Assembly: GCF_016545825.1 (NCBI RefSeq)
Contig: NC_052615.1
Span: forward strand, 21,630,520-21,694,519
Direction of reading: 5' to 3'
Length of the DNA: 64,000 bases
From: Eucalyptus grandis
Lineage: Eukaryota > Streptophyta > Magnoliopsida > Myrtales > Myrtaceae
The notes beneath the pieces are model-generated. The model was not told the DNA's origin. It was given only the letters and a program-made list of their open reading frames with translations, and ran no database searches. How positions within the stretch are numbered: the first letter of the stretch is position 1; every line of letters begins with the position of its first letter. Positions 1 through 11,100 of the stretch are shown here, piece by piece. A program made the translations under genes and the position numbers.

Positions 1-187
1 GAGTGAAACCTTTAGTTACCAGTCTGGCTTTAAACTTTTCAATCTTTCCTTTGGAATCCCTTTTAGTCTTGAATACCCATTTGCAACCAATAGGTTTACA
101 ACTTTCAGGCAATTCAACGAGCTCCCAAACACCATTATGTTTCATAGATTGCATCTCATCTTTCATCGCATCTAACCACAAATCTGA
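1..187 (-). pseudogene. Copia reverse transcriptase, N-terminal end only
   Basis: The minus strand of 1-187 reads WLDAMKDEMQSMKHNGVWEL, then CKPIGCKWVFKTKRD and FKARLVTKGF. This is the classic start of the copia RT domain (RVT_2). The domain runs off the window at base 1, so the catalytic YVDD is not visible. It is in the same frame as the integrase tail and separated from it by one stop codon at 188-190. Confidence 0.88.
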
Positions 188-1281
188 TTAAGGACATGAG
201 ATGGCATCAGTATAAGTCACGGGATCAATAACACAGCTTATATCATAATCATGCTCTCCCAGGTAGACTAGATAGTCTGGTGGTATAGTTGAACGTCTTT
301 CTCTAGTTGATCTTTTGAGTGGAGCTACTTCAACCTCATTCTGAATTTGAGGGGCTTGAGGAATTTCATCAGGAACTGTCTCAACAATAGGATCATGTGC
401 CACAACAGGCTCAGTTTGTGGCGCAAGAGGCTCCATAATTGTCTGCACAGGATGAGATAGGGATCCAGTAGTCCCTACCATACTATCATCTTCGATAGCT
501 TGTGAGCAGCTACCCTTTTCAGCTACATCAAATTCCAGAAATTTTGCAGTATGAGATTCCACAATTCTTGTACCTCCATTAGGGTTATAAAACCGATACC
601 CCTTTGAATGATCTGGGTAAGACACGAAGTAACACCGAGTAATTTTGGAATCCAGCTTACTCAATGTTGGATTATATAACTTCACTTCTGCTGGACATCC
701 CCAAAACTTTAAGATGATTCAAGCTAGGTTTACGTCCATTCCACAAATCAAAAGGAGTCAATGGAACCGCTTTAGTAGGAACGCGATTTAGAATATAAAG
801 AGCTGTTTTCAAAGCTTCTTCCCACAGAAAATTAGGTAAATTGGTCCTACTAATTATACTTCTCATCATGTCCATAAGAGTATGATTCCGCCTTTCAGCT
901 ACACCATTTTGTTCAGGACTTCCGGGCATAGTAAACCGACCTATTATCCCAGAATCCTCTAAGTATTTAGCAAACCGCCCTTTAAGTTGGCCAGCATCAC
1001 CGTGCTTACCAAAATACTCACCACCACGATCAGATCTGACAATCTTAATAACTTTTCCCAACTGTTTCTCCACTTCAGTCCGAAAAATCTTGAATTTATC
1101 AAGAGACTCGGACTTTTCTTTAATCAAGTATAAGTATCCATATCGGGAATAGTCGTCAATAAATGTGATGAAATAAAAATTTCTGCACAAAGTAGCCGTG
1201 TATGGTCAACTAATATCAGTGTGAATAACCTCCAACAAGTCTGAACTTCGTACAACATATTTCTTCTTTATCTTAGTCATC
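188..1281 (-). pseudogene. Copia integrase, broken
   Basis: This is the DDE integrase that inserts element cDNA. The core (672-1,190) shows the first Asp in FIDDYSRYGY, the second Asp in VRSDRGGEYFG and the catalytic Glu in GSPEQNGVAERRN, so all three residues remain. A stop precedes this ORF near 1,210. After LNHLKVLG the frame shifts, and the next ORF (188-685) resumes with the usual integrase tail CYFVSYPDHSKGYRFYNP, followed by a Ser/Pro/Glu-rich linker toward RT. A TAA at 188-190 ends that frame just before the RT domain. Confidence 0.88.
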
Positions 1282-1823
1282 TTACCTCTGCAATGAGTCT
1301 ACGCAAGTCTCTTGATCATCTTTAAGAGTAGGCAAGATATCAGCCTTTATAAGCCTTTCTACTCTATCTTTAGAAATGTGACCAAGACGTTTATGCCACA
1401 ATGCATAAGATTGTTCCTTAGGTAGAGGCCTTTTGGAAACAACATTTTTAGCGGAATAAATAACGTATATGTCGTTGGGAGATAAGCTTAATCGATATAA
1501 TCCATCGGATAAATTGCAACACCCAATCTTATTTGAATCATAAAACATGGAAATAGTATTACTCTTTATTTCAAAAGAGTATCCACACATGTCCAAACAA
1601 GACACATAAACTAAATTCCGCTTAAAAGAAGGTATGTAAAAAGTGTTTCTTAACACCATCTGGAAACCAGAATCTAAAATCAAAATAACATCTCCCACGA
1701 ACTCAACGTCAACTCCAACGCTGTTTCCAACAGTGAGCTTTGATTCATCTGATTTGGCGTCCTTCGGTTTATGAACCCTTGAATGGTAAATGCAACATGA
1801 ATAGTTGCACCACTATCTAGCCA
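1282..1823 (-). pseudogene. Copia protease and GAG-pre-integrase region
   Basis: Directly after the TAG that ends gag, the same frame reads WLDSGATIHV, the aspartic protease active-site motif D-S-G-A. It then loses frame near 1,700. The next open frame (1,282-1,698) carries the second half of the protease and the GAG-pre-integrase signature LWHKRLGHISKDRVERL, with the HxxxH half of the integrase zinc-binding region; CVDS near its end holds one Cys of the CxxC half. The protease would cut the polyprotein and the pre-integrase segment links it to integrase. At least one frameshift and one nonsense codon make it non-functional. Confidence 0.85.
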
Positions 1824-2828
1824 CTAGGAATTGGTCGGAACTTCAGATAGATTGGATTCATAAACAAATGCCAAAGAATCATTACCTTTAGGCTCTCTCT
1901 TATTTCTCTTAGACAACCAAGCCTTAAACTTGCTGCAACGTTTCTTCACGTGTCCTCTCTCCCTACAAAAGTAGCCAAGAACACCATCCTTCTTAGTGAA
2001 TGCTTTCTTAGGACCTAGAGTGTTAGAAGGACCTGCACATTCAGAATTTTCTTTATTGTTGGAAGGACCAGCAACTTCTGAATTGCCTTTGTGGGTATAG
2101 TTCTTCAACTTCTTACCCTTGTCACTAGCAGAACTAGAAGCATAAAGAGCAATATGTCCTTTATCTTTCTTCAATTTCTCTTCCTCTGCCACCAACCTTG
2201 CAATCAGGTCATTAACAGACCAGGTTTCATCTTGGGAACTATAATTGGTCTTGATAATTCCAAAATCAGGAGGAAGAGTATTTAGAGCTTGATGGACAAT
2301 GCAAGCAGTAGGAATTTCAACATTGAGAGCCCGAAGCTTTGTTTATAAATCAACCATCCTTAGAACATAATCTCTAACTCCACCAGAACCATCATACGTC
2401 ATAGTAAAAAGTGTTTGCATGTGTGTTCCTATCTCAGCATTAGGTGAGACACGGTTTCTAGCCATCAAAGCTTCCATCATCTGCCTAGCATTGCAGTCTG
2501 CAGGCAAACTACTTTTCAAGTGTTCTTGAATGGAATGCTTCATGGACAACAAGCAAATTCTATTGCTCTTTTCCCATGCAGCAAAATTTGCTTTTTGAAC
2601 CTCTGTACTCTCGGTAGTCAAATCTGCCGGTTGATCAGTAGTAAGAGCCATATGAACATCTGCCATCGCCATAGCAAACAGAAAATCCTCTCTCCATCTC
2701 TTAAAATTCGAACCAGCAAGAACCTCAATGGTGACGGAGTTACCATTTACAGAAAATGTGACTGAAAAACAAGCAGTATATATAATTAGCATCATGTGAG
2801 CATTGTGTAACTTGATGTACAAGTACAC
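1824..2828 (-). pseudogene. gag: Copia gag, broken
   Basis: This encodes the structural nucleocapsid polyprotein that packages element RNA. The conserved part begins near 2,768 with NGNSVTIEVLAGSNFKRW, typical of plant copia gag (UBN2/Retrotran_gag type). A TAA stop at 2,343-2,345 interrupts it, but the frame continues unchanged through a charged KEEK-rich region. The zinc knuckle near 1,940-1,980 reads YFCRERGHVKKRC: the second Cys, His and last Cys of CX2CX4HX4C remain but the first Cys is missing. The frame ends in TAG at 1,824 where copia proteins usually have Trp just before the protease motif, so this is probably a nonsense change within one gag-pol ORF. Confidence 0.85.
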
Positions 2829-3801
2829 ATCCAGAGAGTTACATGCAAAATCACATAATCGCCTTTAGGCAGAATACATGACATGCAATTGTACACTCCC
2901 CACATGATAAGGGTTATGAGAATATATTACAATCTTCGTGAATTCATCACCTTTGGGCATATGAACCATTAGGATTGGTCACTCCTCCACCACACTATCA
3001 TGTATCCCTCCATGAACTAATACACAATCACCTCCTTTGAGAGTATAACTATGCATTAGACCAGGAGACATCCCAATCAATATATGATATCGAAATTTCT
3101 CAAACCCAATCAAGTGTGCCACTTTGGTGGTCACAACTCAATTGAATTCTTGAAATTCTCTCATACTAGGGATATAATCTTTACATTTCACATGCACCAT
3201 ATACATGTGATTTAACTTTAGTGATAGGGGCATCATATCACTCAAATCACATGCTATATTAATTACACTGCCTTATTCATTAATAAAATACAATAAAGTT
3301 TAATTTTTATTAATGAATCACACTTTTATAATGTTTATGTGATAACATATCAGTAACCCAACACATGTATTTCCAAAAACACAGAGAATACAAGAAAAAT
3401 ACGCAAAAATACACTAAAAATTCACGTATTTAGGGCTTTGCATGTATTTTCACATCCATAAAATCATCAAACATGCAAAATAAATACACCATGACGTAGG
3501 GAATAATCATACGAGTCCATTGCCGCCGGCCATGCACGAATCGGAGCCTCCACGCGCTTGCATGCGCCGCCTGAGTGCGCGGCGCGAAGAGCACACGTGC
3601 GGCGCGTGTTCGACGCCTAGGCGGCACGTGGCCGCGCCTGGGGGAGCGTGCGGCCTCCTCCGGCGACGCGCCGCCTATGGCTTTCTTTGTCTCGTCGAGC
3701 CCAATCTGAATATATAATTTAATTTAATTTTTATTGAACGAAAAATCTCGAAAATCTCAAATTAGGCAAAATCCTTTGCGTTCGTATTCTAGGGTTATGG
3801 A
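2829..3801 (-). other. Copia leader between primer site and gag
   Basis: This stretch of almost 1 kb has no supported coding sequence. It contains a GC-rich island at about 3,520-3,680, which gives chance ORFs on both strands, and AT-rich DNA on either side. A pyrimidine-rich TTGTTTTTCAG just upstream of the conserved gag start (about 2,770 on the minus strand) looks like a 3' splice site, so part of the leader could be an intron. That is inference only. Confidence 0.45.
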
Positions 3802-3814
3802 GGCTCTGGTACCA
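3802..3814 (-). other. Primer-binding site, initiator tRNA-Met type
   Basis: The minus strand reads TGGTACCAGAGCC two bases after the LTR end. It differs by one base from the common plant site TGGTATCAGAGCC, which is complementary to initiator tRNA-Met. Confidence 0.8.
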
Positions 3815-3816
3815 CA

Positions 3817-4273
3817 TGTTAGACACAAATTGCATAACCCCAAGATCTCCATAACTAGAACAAGAACATGCATAATTGAGTAGAAAGATTAACGCACCTG
3901 TTTTGGGATCCATTGTTCTTGAAACGGAAGTGGAAACACAATGTTCCACGCGCAAGTCCTTCTCCTCTATTGCCCTCCGTATCACTGGCTCAATGAGGTG
4001 GCCCCCTCACGTGTAGCGTTAGGTAAACGCCCCTTAGGTGAGGATACGTGTGAGAATTAGGATTAGAGGAGAGACTTGAGCACTATTTATAGAGTTTCCA
4101 GCCAGTCCCCCTTATTACGGGTCAGGCTCAACTCGGCCCATACTAGCCAGCCCATATTAGACTAATTAAGAAACCTTCTATCTCACATTAGACCAAACCC
4201 CGTAAAACGGTAAACGTTAAACGGTAAATTACAATATCAATTAATGTAGTCCACAATTAGAAAAACTCTTACA
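3817..4273 (-). repeat. 5' LTR of the copia element
   Basis: On the minus strand the block starts TGTAAGAG and ends TCTAACA, giving TG...CA ends of about 457 bp. It stops two bases before a primer-binding site. A TATA box (CTATAAATAG, plus-strand 4,083-4,092) lies inside it on the minus strand, as expected for the U3 promoter. The inner boundary is firm because of the primer site. The outer boundary at 4,273 is inferred from the TG start and has no second LTR here to confirm it. Confidence 0.7.
4083..4092 (-). promoter_or_regulatory. TATA box in copia LTR
   Basis: CTATAAATAG on the minus strand, about 180 bp inside the LTR from its 5' end, is the likely core promoter of the element. Confidence 0.5.
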
Positions 4274-4404
4274 GTTCGCACACCTATTTGTCGGTTTCTG
4301 TGCAATGTGGGCATTCATCAACTGCTAGATGTGCTTCGTGGCTTTCTAATTTGATAAAACCAAGTGATCTCGATTGAACAACACTCTTCTCACAGATTTG
4401 AACC

Positions 4405-4701
4405 ATGTCGTTTCTCACCCTCTCTCTTCAACCCGTCAAAGAATTCAACATCCTCTTCAAGACCCGTGAGTGGTTCTCGCCTGCTCGTGCCCTCGTCACT
4501 CTCTCCACCTCCCGCCACACCTGCTTCTCCTACGCCAAGCCCTCTGCCACTTCCTCCTCCTCCTCCTCCTCCGATCCTAATTGCTCTTCCACCTTCGACT
4601 TCATCAATGACGACTCCCTCGCCGCCTCTAGCAGCCTTGCGACGACCATAAAAGCCTTGGTTTCCCCTAAAATCGCCCTTGGTGAGAAGGAGGTTGCATG
4701 A
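4405..4701 (+). CDS. Unrecognised ORF with a transit-peptide-like start
   Basis: This 98-codon ORF has a good plant start context (ACCATGTC). It encodes a Ser/Thr/Arg-rich, acid-poor N-terminus and a run of seven Ser, which resembles a plastid or mitochondrial targeting sequence, then an Ala/Ser-rich segment. The sequence is GC-richer than its flanks. I recognise no family. It could be the first exon or a fragment of a host gene, or chance coding in a GC-rich patch. The opposite strand also carries a long Gly/Pro-rich frame, which lowers confidence. Confidence 0.25.
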   Translation: MSFLTLSLQPVKEFNILFKTREWFSPARALVTLSTSRHTCFSYAKPSATSSSSSSSDPNCSSTFDFINDDSLAASSSLATTIKALVSPKIALGEKEVA

Positions 4702-5018
4702 TGTCATTTGCTGAGGTTGTGGCATAGCGCGTAGGTCCTGGTGGTGATGGTGAGCATCGGTGATGGGTGAAGCTGTGGCCGAGTAGTCCATGTACAATGT
4801 GAAGCAGTGGGGGGGCAAAAGGGAGAAAGGAGAAGAAAAAAATGAGGTGGAGGGAGAGGAGGAGAAATGTATACATGGAAATGCCACGTGGCCCTTTTCT
4901 TTTTGTTTAAAAGTCTAACTCATATTAAAATTTTAACTATAAATTCTACGTACTTATTTTTATCAGAATTTTTCACCGAAGGTACTTAAATGATTGTTCT
5001 TTCTTAGATTGGCATTTA
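4702..5018. other. Intergenic stretch, no feature seen
   Basis: Purine-rich, then AT-rich sequence. I see no gene, RNA or clear repeat. Confidence 0.5.
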
Positions 5019-5826
5019 AGAGTGTGTTTGGTAACGATTTTATTTCGGGGAATAATTTTTGATGAGAAATGATATTTTTTTTTTGTTTCTATTCCCAAGA
5101 ATAATTTCTGAGTATAAGCATGCGCTTGGTAACTGCAAAAAATTTCTATTCTTGAGATAGAAATACGTTTGATAAAATTGTATAATTCTGTTGTTTCTTT
5201 TAAATTTTTATTATATTTTTCCTTTTTTTTCCTTCTTCCTCCTTGGTGGCCGGTTGCCAGCCACGGTAGCGATCGGTGATTGGCTAGGCGAGGTCCAGTG
5301 AGCTCGCCGGAGCCTCGCTAGGCCACTGCGAGGCTCGGCCTCACCTGTGGCTTGGCGAGCTTGACCTTGCTAGATATGGGCGAGGCTGAGCCTCACTGTG
5401 CCTCGCCTAGCCACTGTAAGGCTCGGGCTGACGAGCCTCGCTATGGCTTGATGTCTTCGGGGGTTGGCGACGCTCCGGCGAGGTTGCCGGCCCTCGTTTG
5501 GCTAGTTGCCGGCACCGACCATGGCCAATGTTGGTGACCGGCCAAAAGGAAGAAGAGGAAGAAAAAAAAAAGAAAAAGAAAAGAGAAGAAAAAAGAGAAG
5601 AGTGAAAAATTGATTCTAGAAATTGTTCTTGGGAATAAGAAATTACTTTTTTCTACTTCTTGTTTCTATTCCAAATCTATTCCTGAGAACAAAAAAATAG
5701 ATTTTTTATTCCCGGGAACAAAAGTTTTACCAAACATCATTTTATTCTTTTTTTGTTTCTTAGAACAAAAGAACATAAATTTTTGTTCCGAGAAACAGAA
5801 ATAGATTTTACTAAACATAGCCTAAG
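5019..5826. mobile_element. Fold-back (MITE-like) element with GC-rich core
   Basis: The left end reads AGTGTGTTTGGTAACGATTT and the inverted right end AGGCTATGTTTAGTAAAATC, an imperfect terminal inverted repeat. Further inside, both arms hold related words such as TTTCTATTCC and GAATAGAAA. The centre (about 5,240-5,560) is GC-rich and full of GGCGAGGCTCG-like words. A second member with the same organisation lies at 43,556-44,325. No transposase is present and no clean target duplication is visible. Confidence 0.55.
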
Positions 5827-6709
5827 TGATTCGACGAAAACTTTTGGTACTAAAATGAGCCTCGTACTCAACTTTTGACACTTCATACTTCTCCCCTGTC
5901 ATGGTAACTTTTACTTTAGGATGAAAACACTACAAATGTCAAGCCATAACCTTTTTTTTTTTTTTTTTGCAATTAGTTGAGGGATACGAGCAGGAATTGA
6001 AGTGGATAGAATATAGATTTTACCTTTGTATTTCATTGCTTGGAGATTACTTAATTATATTGTTAATGAGATCTTTTACATGCTATCACGGTGATTAGTT
6101 TGGGGATTAAGACTTGGTTTGCAAACTAACGGGTTATATGTTCAATTCATAGCCTATCCTTACTTTCAGAATAACTTGATTAGTTTGCAAATGATAGGCC
6201 TAAGTTGAGATGTATCGTTGATTTTAGGCTCCCATTTGCATCGTGATGGAACTGCAGTGATGGCCTCACTGAGTGGACGGTTGATGTTTCGTTGGCGCCT
6301 TAAACCGAGCATTTCAACTAGAAGGGGAAGCAGGTCTCAACTCAATATAATTTTCTTGCTTTAAAAAAATAAGGAGATATATGTAGGACTTGAAGTTCAT
6401 GAGAAAATAAAAAGATGCACATCAAACTAGCGAATTCAATACTCCCTAAACATATACACGGTGAGATTTGTTAAGAATCACCTCAGAAGAGGAGGGATCT
6501 GCACACCTCACGGAACTAGGGTTGCGAGGACTGGGATGTGGCAAATTTGATGTTTAATTCAGTTCAAGGAATTTGAGGACTTAAAATGGTAAGGAAATTT
6601 CAATAGTTGCAAATGAAGCATATAAAGAACCGTATTTTCCTTGAGCTACCATTTTAATTGGTGAGTTAAAACCATGGACATTATTCACATTTTTATATTT
6701 TATTAATTT
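5827..6709. other. Intergenic AT-rich stretch
   Basis: No supported gene or RNA. It contains a poly-T run near 5,951-5,969 and otherwise unremarkable AT-rich DNA. Confidence 0.5.
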
Positions 6710-6872
6710 GGGTTAATACCACAAAAATCCTAAAGTGGTACATCCGTGCCATATTTATCTTAAACTATTTTTTACGTCACAAAAACTTCCGAATAGGTAC
6801 ACTTTTGCCATATTAAACCCAAACTGGTGCATCTGTGCCACATTTACCAAATAAAGTTTATGTCATAAAAAC

Positions 6873-7525
6873 TTAGGGAAAAGATCGCTTCAAGTGCCAA
6901 AAGTTGGTACAAAGGGACACTTAAGTACCAAAAGTTACGAAAGTGACACTTAAGTGTCAAAATCGGAGCAAAATGGATCGCTTGAGTGCCAATCCGGCCA
7001 AAATTCAGCCAAAATGCCAACGTGCACAATTTTCGGCGAAGTAAGTGCAAAACGGCGTCGTTTTGCACGCCGACATGGCTAGACAATACAAAAACGACGT
7101 CGTTTTTGCAATGACGTGGTAAAAAATTAATATAAAAATTAATAAAATTAAATTTAAAACGAAATTCATTTAAAAAATTTAAAAATAAAAGTACAAATAT
7201 AAAAAAATTAATTTTAATTTTAATTTTTTTTAAAAAGAGGGAGGTGACTAAGGGTTGAGCCCTTGTCGCTGCCGCCGGGAAGGGCTGACGACGAAGGGGG
7301 AAGGGTCGGCCGGGCCCTGGCGACCTCAGCCAACCGGCGGCGAGGGCCTGCGAGCCCCCACCCTGATGTGGGGTGAGGGTCGCGACCCTTGCCCAGATCC
7401 GGTGAGGGTTGACGGCCTCGCTTGGCCGGGCCAAGGGCCGCGGGCCAGGGCTGCGGGCCCCGCCCAGATTCGACGAGGGTCGACGGCCCTCGCCCGGCCG
7501 GGCCAAGGACTGTCGCCCGCTGAGG
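6873..7525 (+). repeat. Half copy of the second fold-back family with GC-rich core
   Basis: This is one arm of the element seen complete at 7,766-8,430. It shares AAGTGCCAAAAGTTGG, GACACTTAAGTG, AATGCCAACGTG and the GAGGGAGG-TGA-GCCCTTG core entry. The GC-rich core (7,237-7,525) then runs out and the matching right arm is absent. Long chance ORFs on both strands come from this core. Confidence 0.55.
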
Positions 7526-7528
7526 TTC

Positions 7529-8686
7529 ACTATTTCCGTTTCAATGAGAATAATACCTTAAGTGGTACATTCGTATCACATTTATCCCAAATTAATTTTT
7601 GTATCACAAAAAACCTCAAACTGGTACATCGATCCCACATTTACCTCAAATTGATATATTCATGCCACATTTACCCTAACTTGTGGTGAATTTAGGATAT
7701 TTAGGGGGTTAATGTGGCATGAGTGCACTAATTTTGGAGTAAATGTGACATGACTGTATCACATCGGGACTCCTGGAGTGCGAAAAGTTGGCATAAAGGG
7801 ACACTTAAGTGCCAAAAGTTATGAAAGTGACATTTAATTATCAAAATCGGAGCAAAATGAATCACTTAAGTGTCAAAATCCAGCCAAAATGCCAACGTGG
7901 CGATTTTCCGGTGAAGCAAGTGCAAAACGGCGTTGTTTTGGTGCTGACATGGTAAAAATTAATTAAATGAAATTTAAAACTAAATTTATTTAAAACATTT
8001 AAAAATAAAAATTTAAAAATTTTAAAAAAAGAGGGAGGCAGCTGAGAACTGAGCCCTTGCGGTCGTTGCCGGGAAGGGCCGACGACGGAGTGGGGAGGGT
8101 CGCGACGGAGTGGGGGTCGCCGGGGCTATGGCGACAAGGGCTTAGCTCTTAGCCGCCTCCCTTTTTTTTTGTATTTTTATTTTAAAATGTTTTAAATAAA
8201 TTTAGTTTTAAATTTCATTTAATTAATTTTTATATTAATTTTTACCAGGTTAGCACCAAAACGACATTGTTTTGCATTTCATTCGCCAGAAAATCACCAC
8301 GTTAGCATTTTGGCCAGATTTTGGCACTTAAGTGATCCATTTGCTCTGATTTTGGCACTTAAGTGTTACTTTCGTAACTTTTGACACTTAAGTGTCAATT
8401 TATGCCAACTTTTGGCACTCTAGGGGTCCCGGTGTCCAAAAACTCACAAATTAATACACTCATGTCACATTTACTCCCAAAATTAATGCACTCGTGCCAC
8501 ATTAACCCCCTAAATATCCCAAATTCACCACAAGTTAGGATAAATGTGACATGAATATATCAGTTTGAGGTAAATGTGGGATTGATGTACTGGTTTGAGG
8601 TTTTTTGTGATACAAAAATTAATTTGGGATAAATGTGGTACGGGTGTACCATTTAAGGTATTATTCTCATTGAGACGGAAACAATG
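7529..8686. repeat. Near-continuous inverted repeat of about 1.16 kb
   Basis: Sequence from 7,529 rightward matches the reverse complement of sequence from 8,686 leftward over roughly 540 bases per arm. The match runs through CACTATTTCCGTTTCAATGA at the left end and through the core words GAGGGAGGC and GAGCCCTTG. The central loop of about 70 bp, near 8,070-8,140, is GC-rich. The arms have mismatches and small indels. A transcript across it would fold into a very long hairpin. Confidence 0.75.
7766..8430. mobile_element. Inner fold-back (MITE-like) element
   Basis: The ends are GGGACTCCTGGAGTGCGAAA (left) and, inverted, GGGACCCCTAGAGTGCCAAA (right), with arms of about 240 bp in the outer part alone. 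It contains alternating GACACTTAAGTGCCAAAAGT-type words. It sits at the centre of the larger inverted repeat, so its arms are continuous with the outer arms. A remnant of the same family is seen at 62,130-62,230. Confidence 0.6.
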
Positions 8687-9220
8687 AATGCATTAAGTGC
8701 TCCCACTCAGTCAAGATTGCAAATCAATCCTTATGGTGGAACTAATTTCATCCATTGAAAGGACAATATGATCCTTCATGTATCTGAATTTTGTATCTTT
8801 TACATCTTGGTCCCCAACTTATGATTACATTTAAATGCTCCTAATTACATCTACTTTTGCCTAATAGCTAACACCCTCACACACCGGATCTTAACAATAT
8901 GACATATAACTAACCAACCAACTAGACGTCATTACTAAAAAAGGTGTGCATAATTTATACGAATATCAAACTACAAAGGAAAACATTTATCTGTTTGTTA
9001 TAGTTGTACAATTTTTGTGATTTTTTGTGATATTATTCTAATTTAATAGAGGGTATATTTATCACAAATGTATTAGTTTGAGGTTTTTTTAAGTGTATTA
9101 ACCCTATATTTAATATCAATGGTCATATTTAGATGAATTGAAGAGAAAAAGTTAGTAAATTGGATGGGAAAAATGATGCTAGCTAAATTAATGAATCGAT
9201 AATTTCTTTCTGCACAGCTT

Positions 9221-11081
9221 TGTTGACCTGAATTAATATAATGACTTACTTATTGGGTTCAATTTAAAAATTAAAAGATTATTAATGTAGTGGCAAATTG
9301 AGGAAAATTATATTTTGCCATCAAGGAGCCCGGCCTTCTTTGGCTCTCTCTCTCTTTGTCCTCTAGGGATTCTGCAAAAAGAGGAGGGCGAGCACGCGGC
9401 GAGTGGAGCACTACGAAACCAAAAAAAAAAAAAAAAAAACAGAGGAGAGAAATCGAGGAGGGAGAGAGAGGACCGGAGAGGAGAAGGGAGTCTTTGGCAC
9501 TATCACCGCCACCGGCCTCGATTGACGTCCCCTGTCGCAACCGCCGGTAACCCTCGACCTTAGAGGTCGAGGGTTGCCCCCACTCACCCAGTCGAGGCGA
9601 CGTCGTCACGGCCCTAGCCGGAGGGGTCGCTTGTGCCGCCCTCGACCACACCTCACCAGTAATCGCCATCCCCGACGACTGCTGCCGTGCTGGGTCCGTG
9701 CTGTGCTGAGTTAGCCCCGTCGCAGCACTAGCCCTGACCCACCACGAGATCCACTGGGTAGGGCTGTTGTTGCCTTGCTGAGGCACGTCGTCGACCACCG
9801 CCGTGCTGTTTCCCCCTGCGTCGCCTGCTGTTGTTGTTTCCTCATCCAAGCCGACGCCTCGCCCATCGTCACCCCTCTACCCGACGCCTACAGCCGGCGT
9901 TGCCGCACCTTCACCCGTCTTCGCAGCCACCCATTGCCGCACCTTCGCGCAAACCTCGACGTCGTCGTCGCCCTTTGTTGCCCGCAGTCGCCACCCGCCG
10001 TGTCGTCGCCTCCGTTCACACTATCGCCGCCCACCGCATCGCCACCGCCGAATCGCCAGCATCCCCATCATTTTCCCTTGTCGCCGCCAAGAAGCCTTGG
10101 AGAAGGAGGCGTGAACCGAGTTAGAATCGGGTCGGGCAAAGTCTCCAAACCGGGTAGGGTTTTTGTCCACTTGGGCTTGTCACAATGGGCCATCTGATTT
10201 TTAGTCTTTAGTTGGGCTTTTCAGGCTCAAGCTGGGTGGGCTTGTTTTGGTTGTGGGCCTGCGTGCGTGGGCTGGCCTTTTGCAAGAGATTGGGCCACTA
10301 GTTGGGCCCAATCCAAACCAAGGAAAGGCTTGTCTTTTGGGTGGGTCGATTGACCCGGCCCCCCAATCGGACCAAACTTAGGTCTGGTCTTTGACCGGAC
10401 CCGATCTACGCCGACCGGGCCTAACCCGGGTCAGGTCAAACCCGGCCGGACCCGGTCCGGCCCTAAAAATATTATTTTATTATTATTATTTTTTAAAAAA
10501 TTTAAAATTAAAAAAATAAAAAAATTTTGAAAATCCAAAATGATGGAATTTGGTTAGGAATTGTTTTTGTATTGCCTTTTTAGTGTAATTAGGTATTTAT
10601 TTGCTAGTATATTGATTATATAGCGTGTTTTTTGCATATTTATTTATGTGTAATTGCACTCGCTCAATTTTATTGCAATTACGATCTTGTGATTATTATT
10701 TTAATGATTGTGCACCCGCATGATCGCTTTACATATTAGTGGATGGTATAAAATCAATCAAAACTGCCTGACAAAAACCATTTCTTTTAAAATGAATAAG
10801 ATTAGGTACCAAAAAGGCACTAATTGGTTAATTAGTGTAATCAAGTCCCCGACCCTAGATTCTCTTGTTGCGTTAGGAAGTGAGGTATACTCCCATACCT
10901 CACTTGGTTTTTAGCCGATCCCATAGGCTAGTGGCGACTCCTTTTTGCGAAATTCATTAGAATACCCCAATGTCATGCGAGGTATGGGTTTGGGAGAGCT
11001 CGCGCCTAATCATGGGCTTTAGGTCTGTCCTTTAGACAATACCCCTAAACCTATTCCCTCCCCCAAGGGTAGATCGCGACA
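9221..11081 (+). repeat. LTR A of Tat element 1
   Basis: The right end is firm: GGGTAGATCGCGACA followed by the primer site, and the last about 600 bp align with the end of LTR B. The left end is taken at TGTTGACCTG, which resembles the TGTTGACACC start of the other two LTRs but is otherwise diverged. The middle is GC-rich with poly-A near 9,420 and repeated ACCCGG/GGTCCGG words. ORFs here on both strands are chance frames. The length, about 1.86 kb, is shorter than LTR B (2.58 kb). Confidence 0.5.
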
Positions 11082-11083
11082 GC

Positions 11084-11100
11084 TTGGTGACTCCATTGGG
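11084..11100 (+). other. Primer-binding site of Tat element 1
   Basis: TTGGTGACTCCATTGGG starts two bases after the CA end of LTR A. It aligns with the site at 17,758 in element 2. Sites of the form TGGYGACTCC are typical of Tat/Ogre elements and have been assigned to tRNA-Arg. Confidence 0.65.

Larger units (their letters stand above)
1..4273 (-). mobile_element. Ty1/copia retrotransposon, 5' portion, cut by window edge
   Basis: Reading on the minus strand from 4,273 down to 1, the order is LTR, primer-binding site, long leader, gag, protease, GAG-pre-integrase, integrase and the first part of reverse transcriptase. That is the copia order, with integrase before RT. The rest of RT, RNase H and the 3' LTR would lie before base 1. 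Several nonsense codons and at least one frameshift show that this copy is dead. No target-site duplication can be checked because one end is outside the window. Confidence 0.9.
6710..9104. mobile_element. Nested fold-back element complex (outer shell)
   Basis: The outer ends read GGGTTAATACCACAAAAATC (from 6,710) and, inverted, GGGTTAATACACTTAAAAAA (to 9,104). Inside are repeated 25-30 bp motifs such as CTGGTACATC...GCCACATTTACC, which run forward on the left and inverted on the right. Smaller elements of a second family (starting GGGAC and AGTGCCAAAAGTTGG) are nested within. No transposase frame is present, so this is a non-autonomous element or several inserted into one another. The outer boundary is an inference from the terminal repeat. 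Confidence 0.5.

Noticed and set aside
4390..4887. 165-codon Gly/Pro-rich minus-strand ORF opposite 4,405-4,701
   Set aside because: Composition is that of a GC-rich patch read backwards, with Gly runs and no motif.
7255..7689. Long ORFs on both strands in the GC-rich core near 7,250-7,530
   Set aside because: They cover a repeat core that recurs in shortened form at 8,040-8,160 and have no conserved protein pattern.
9271..10197. ORFs of 100-190 codons on both strands in LTR A
   Set aside because: They fall in the GC-rich part of an LTR in all frames, which is expected by chance when stops are rare.
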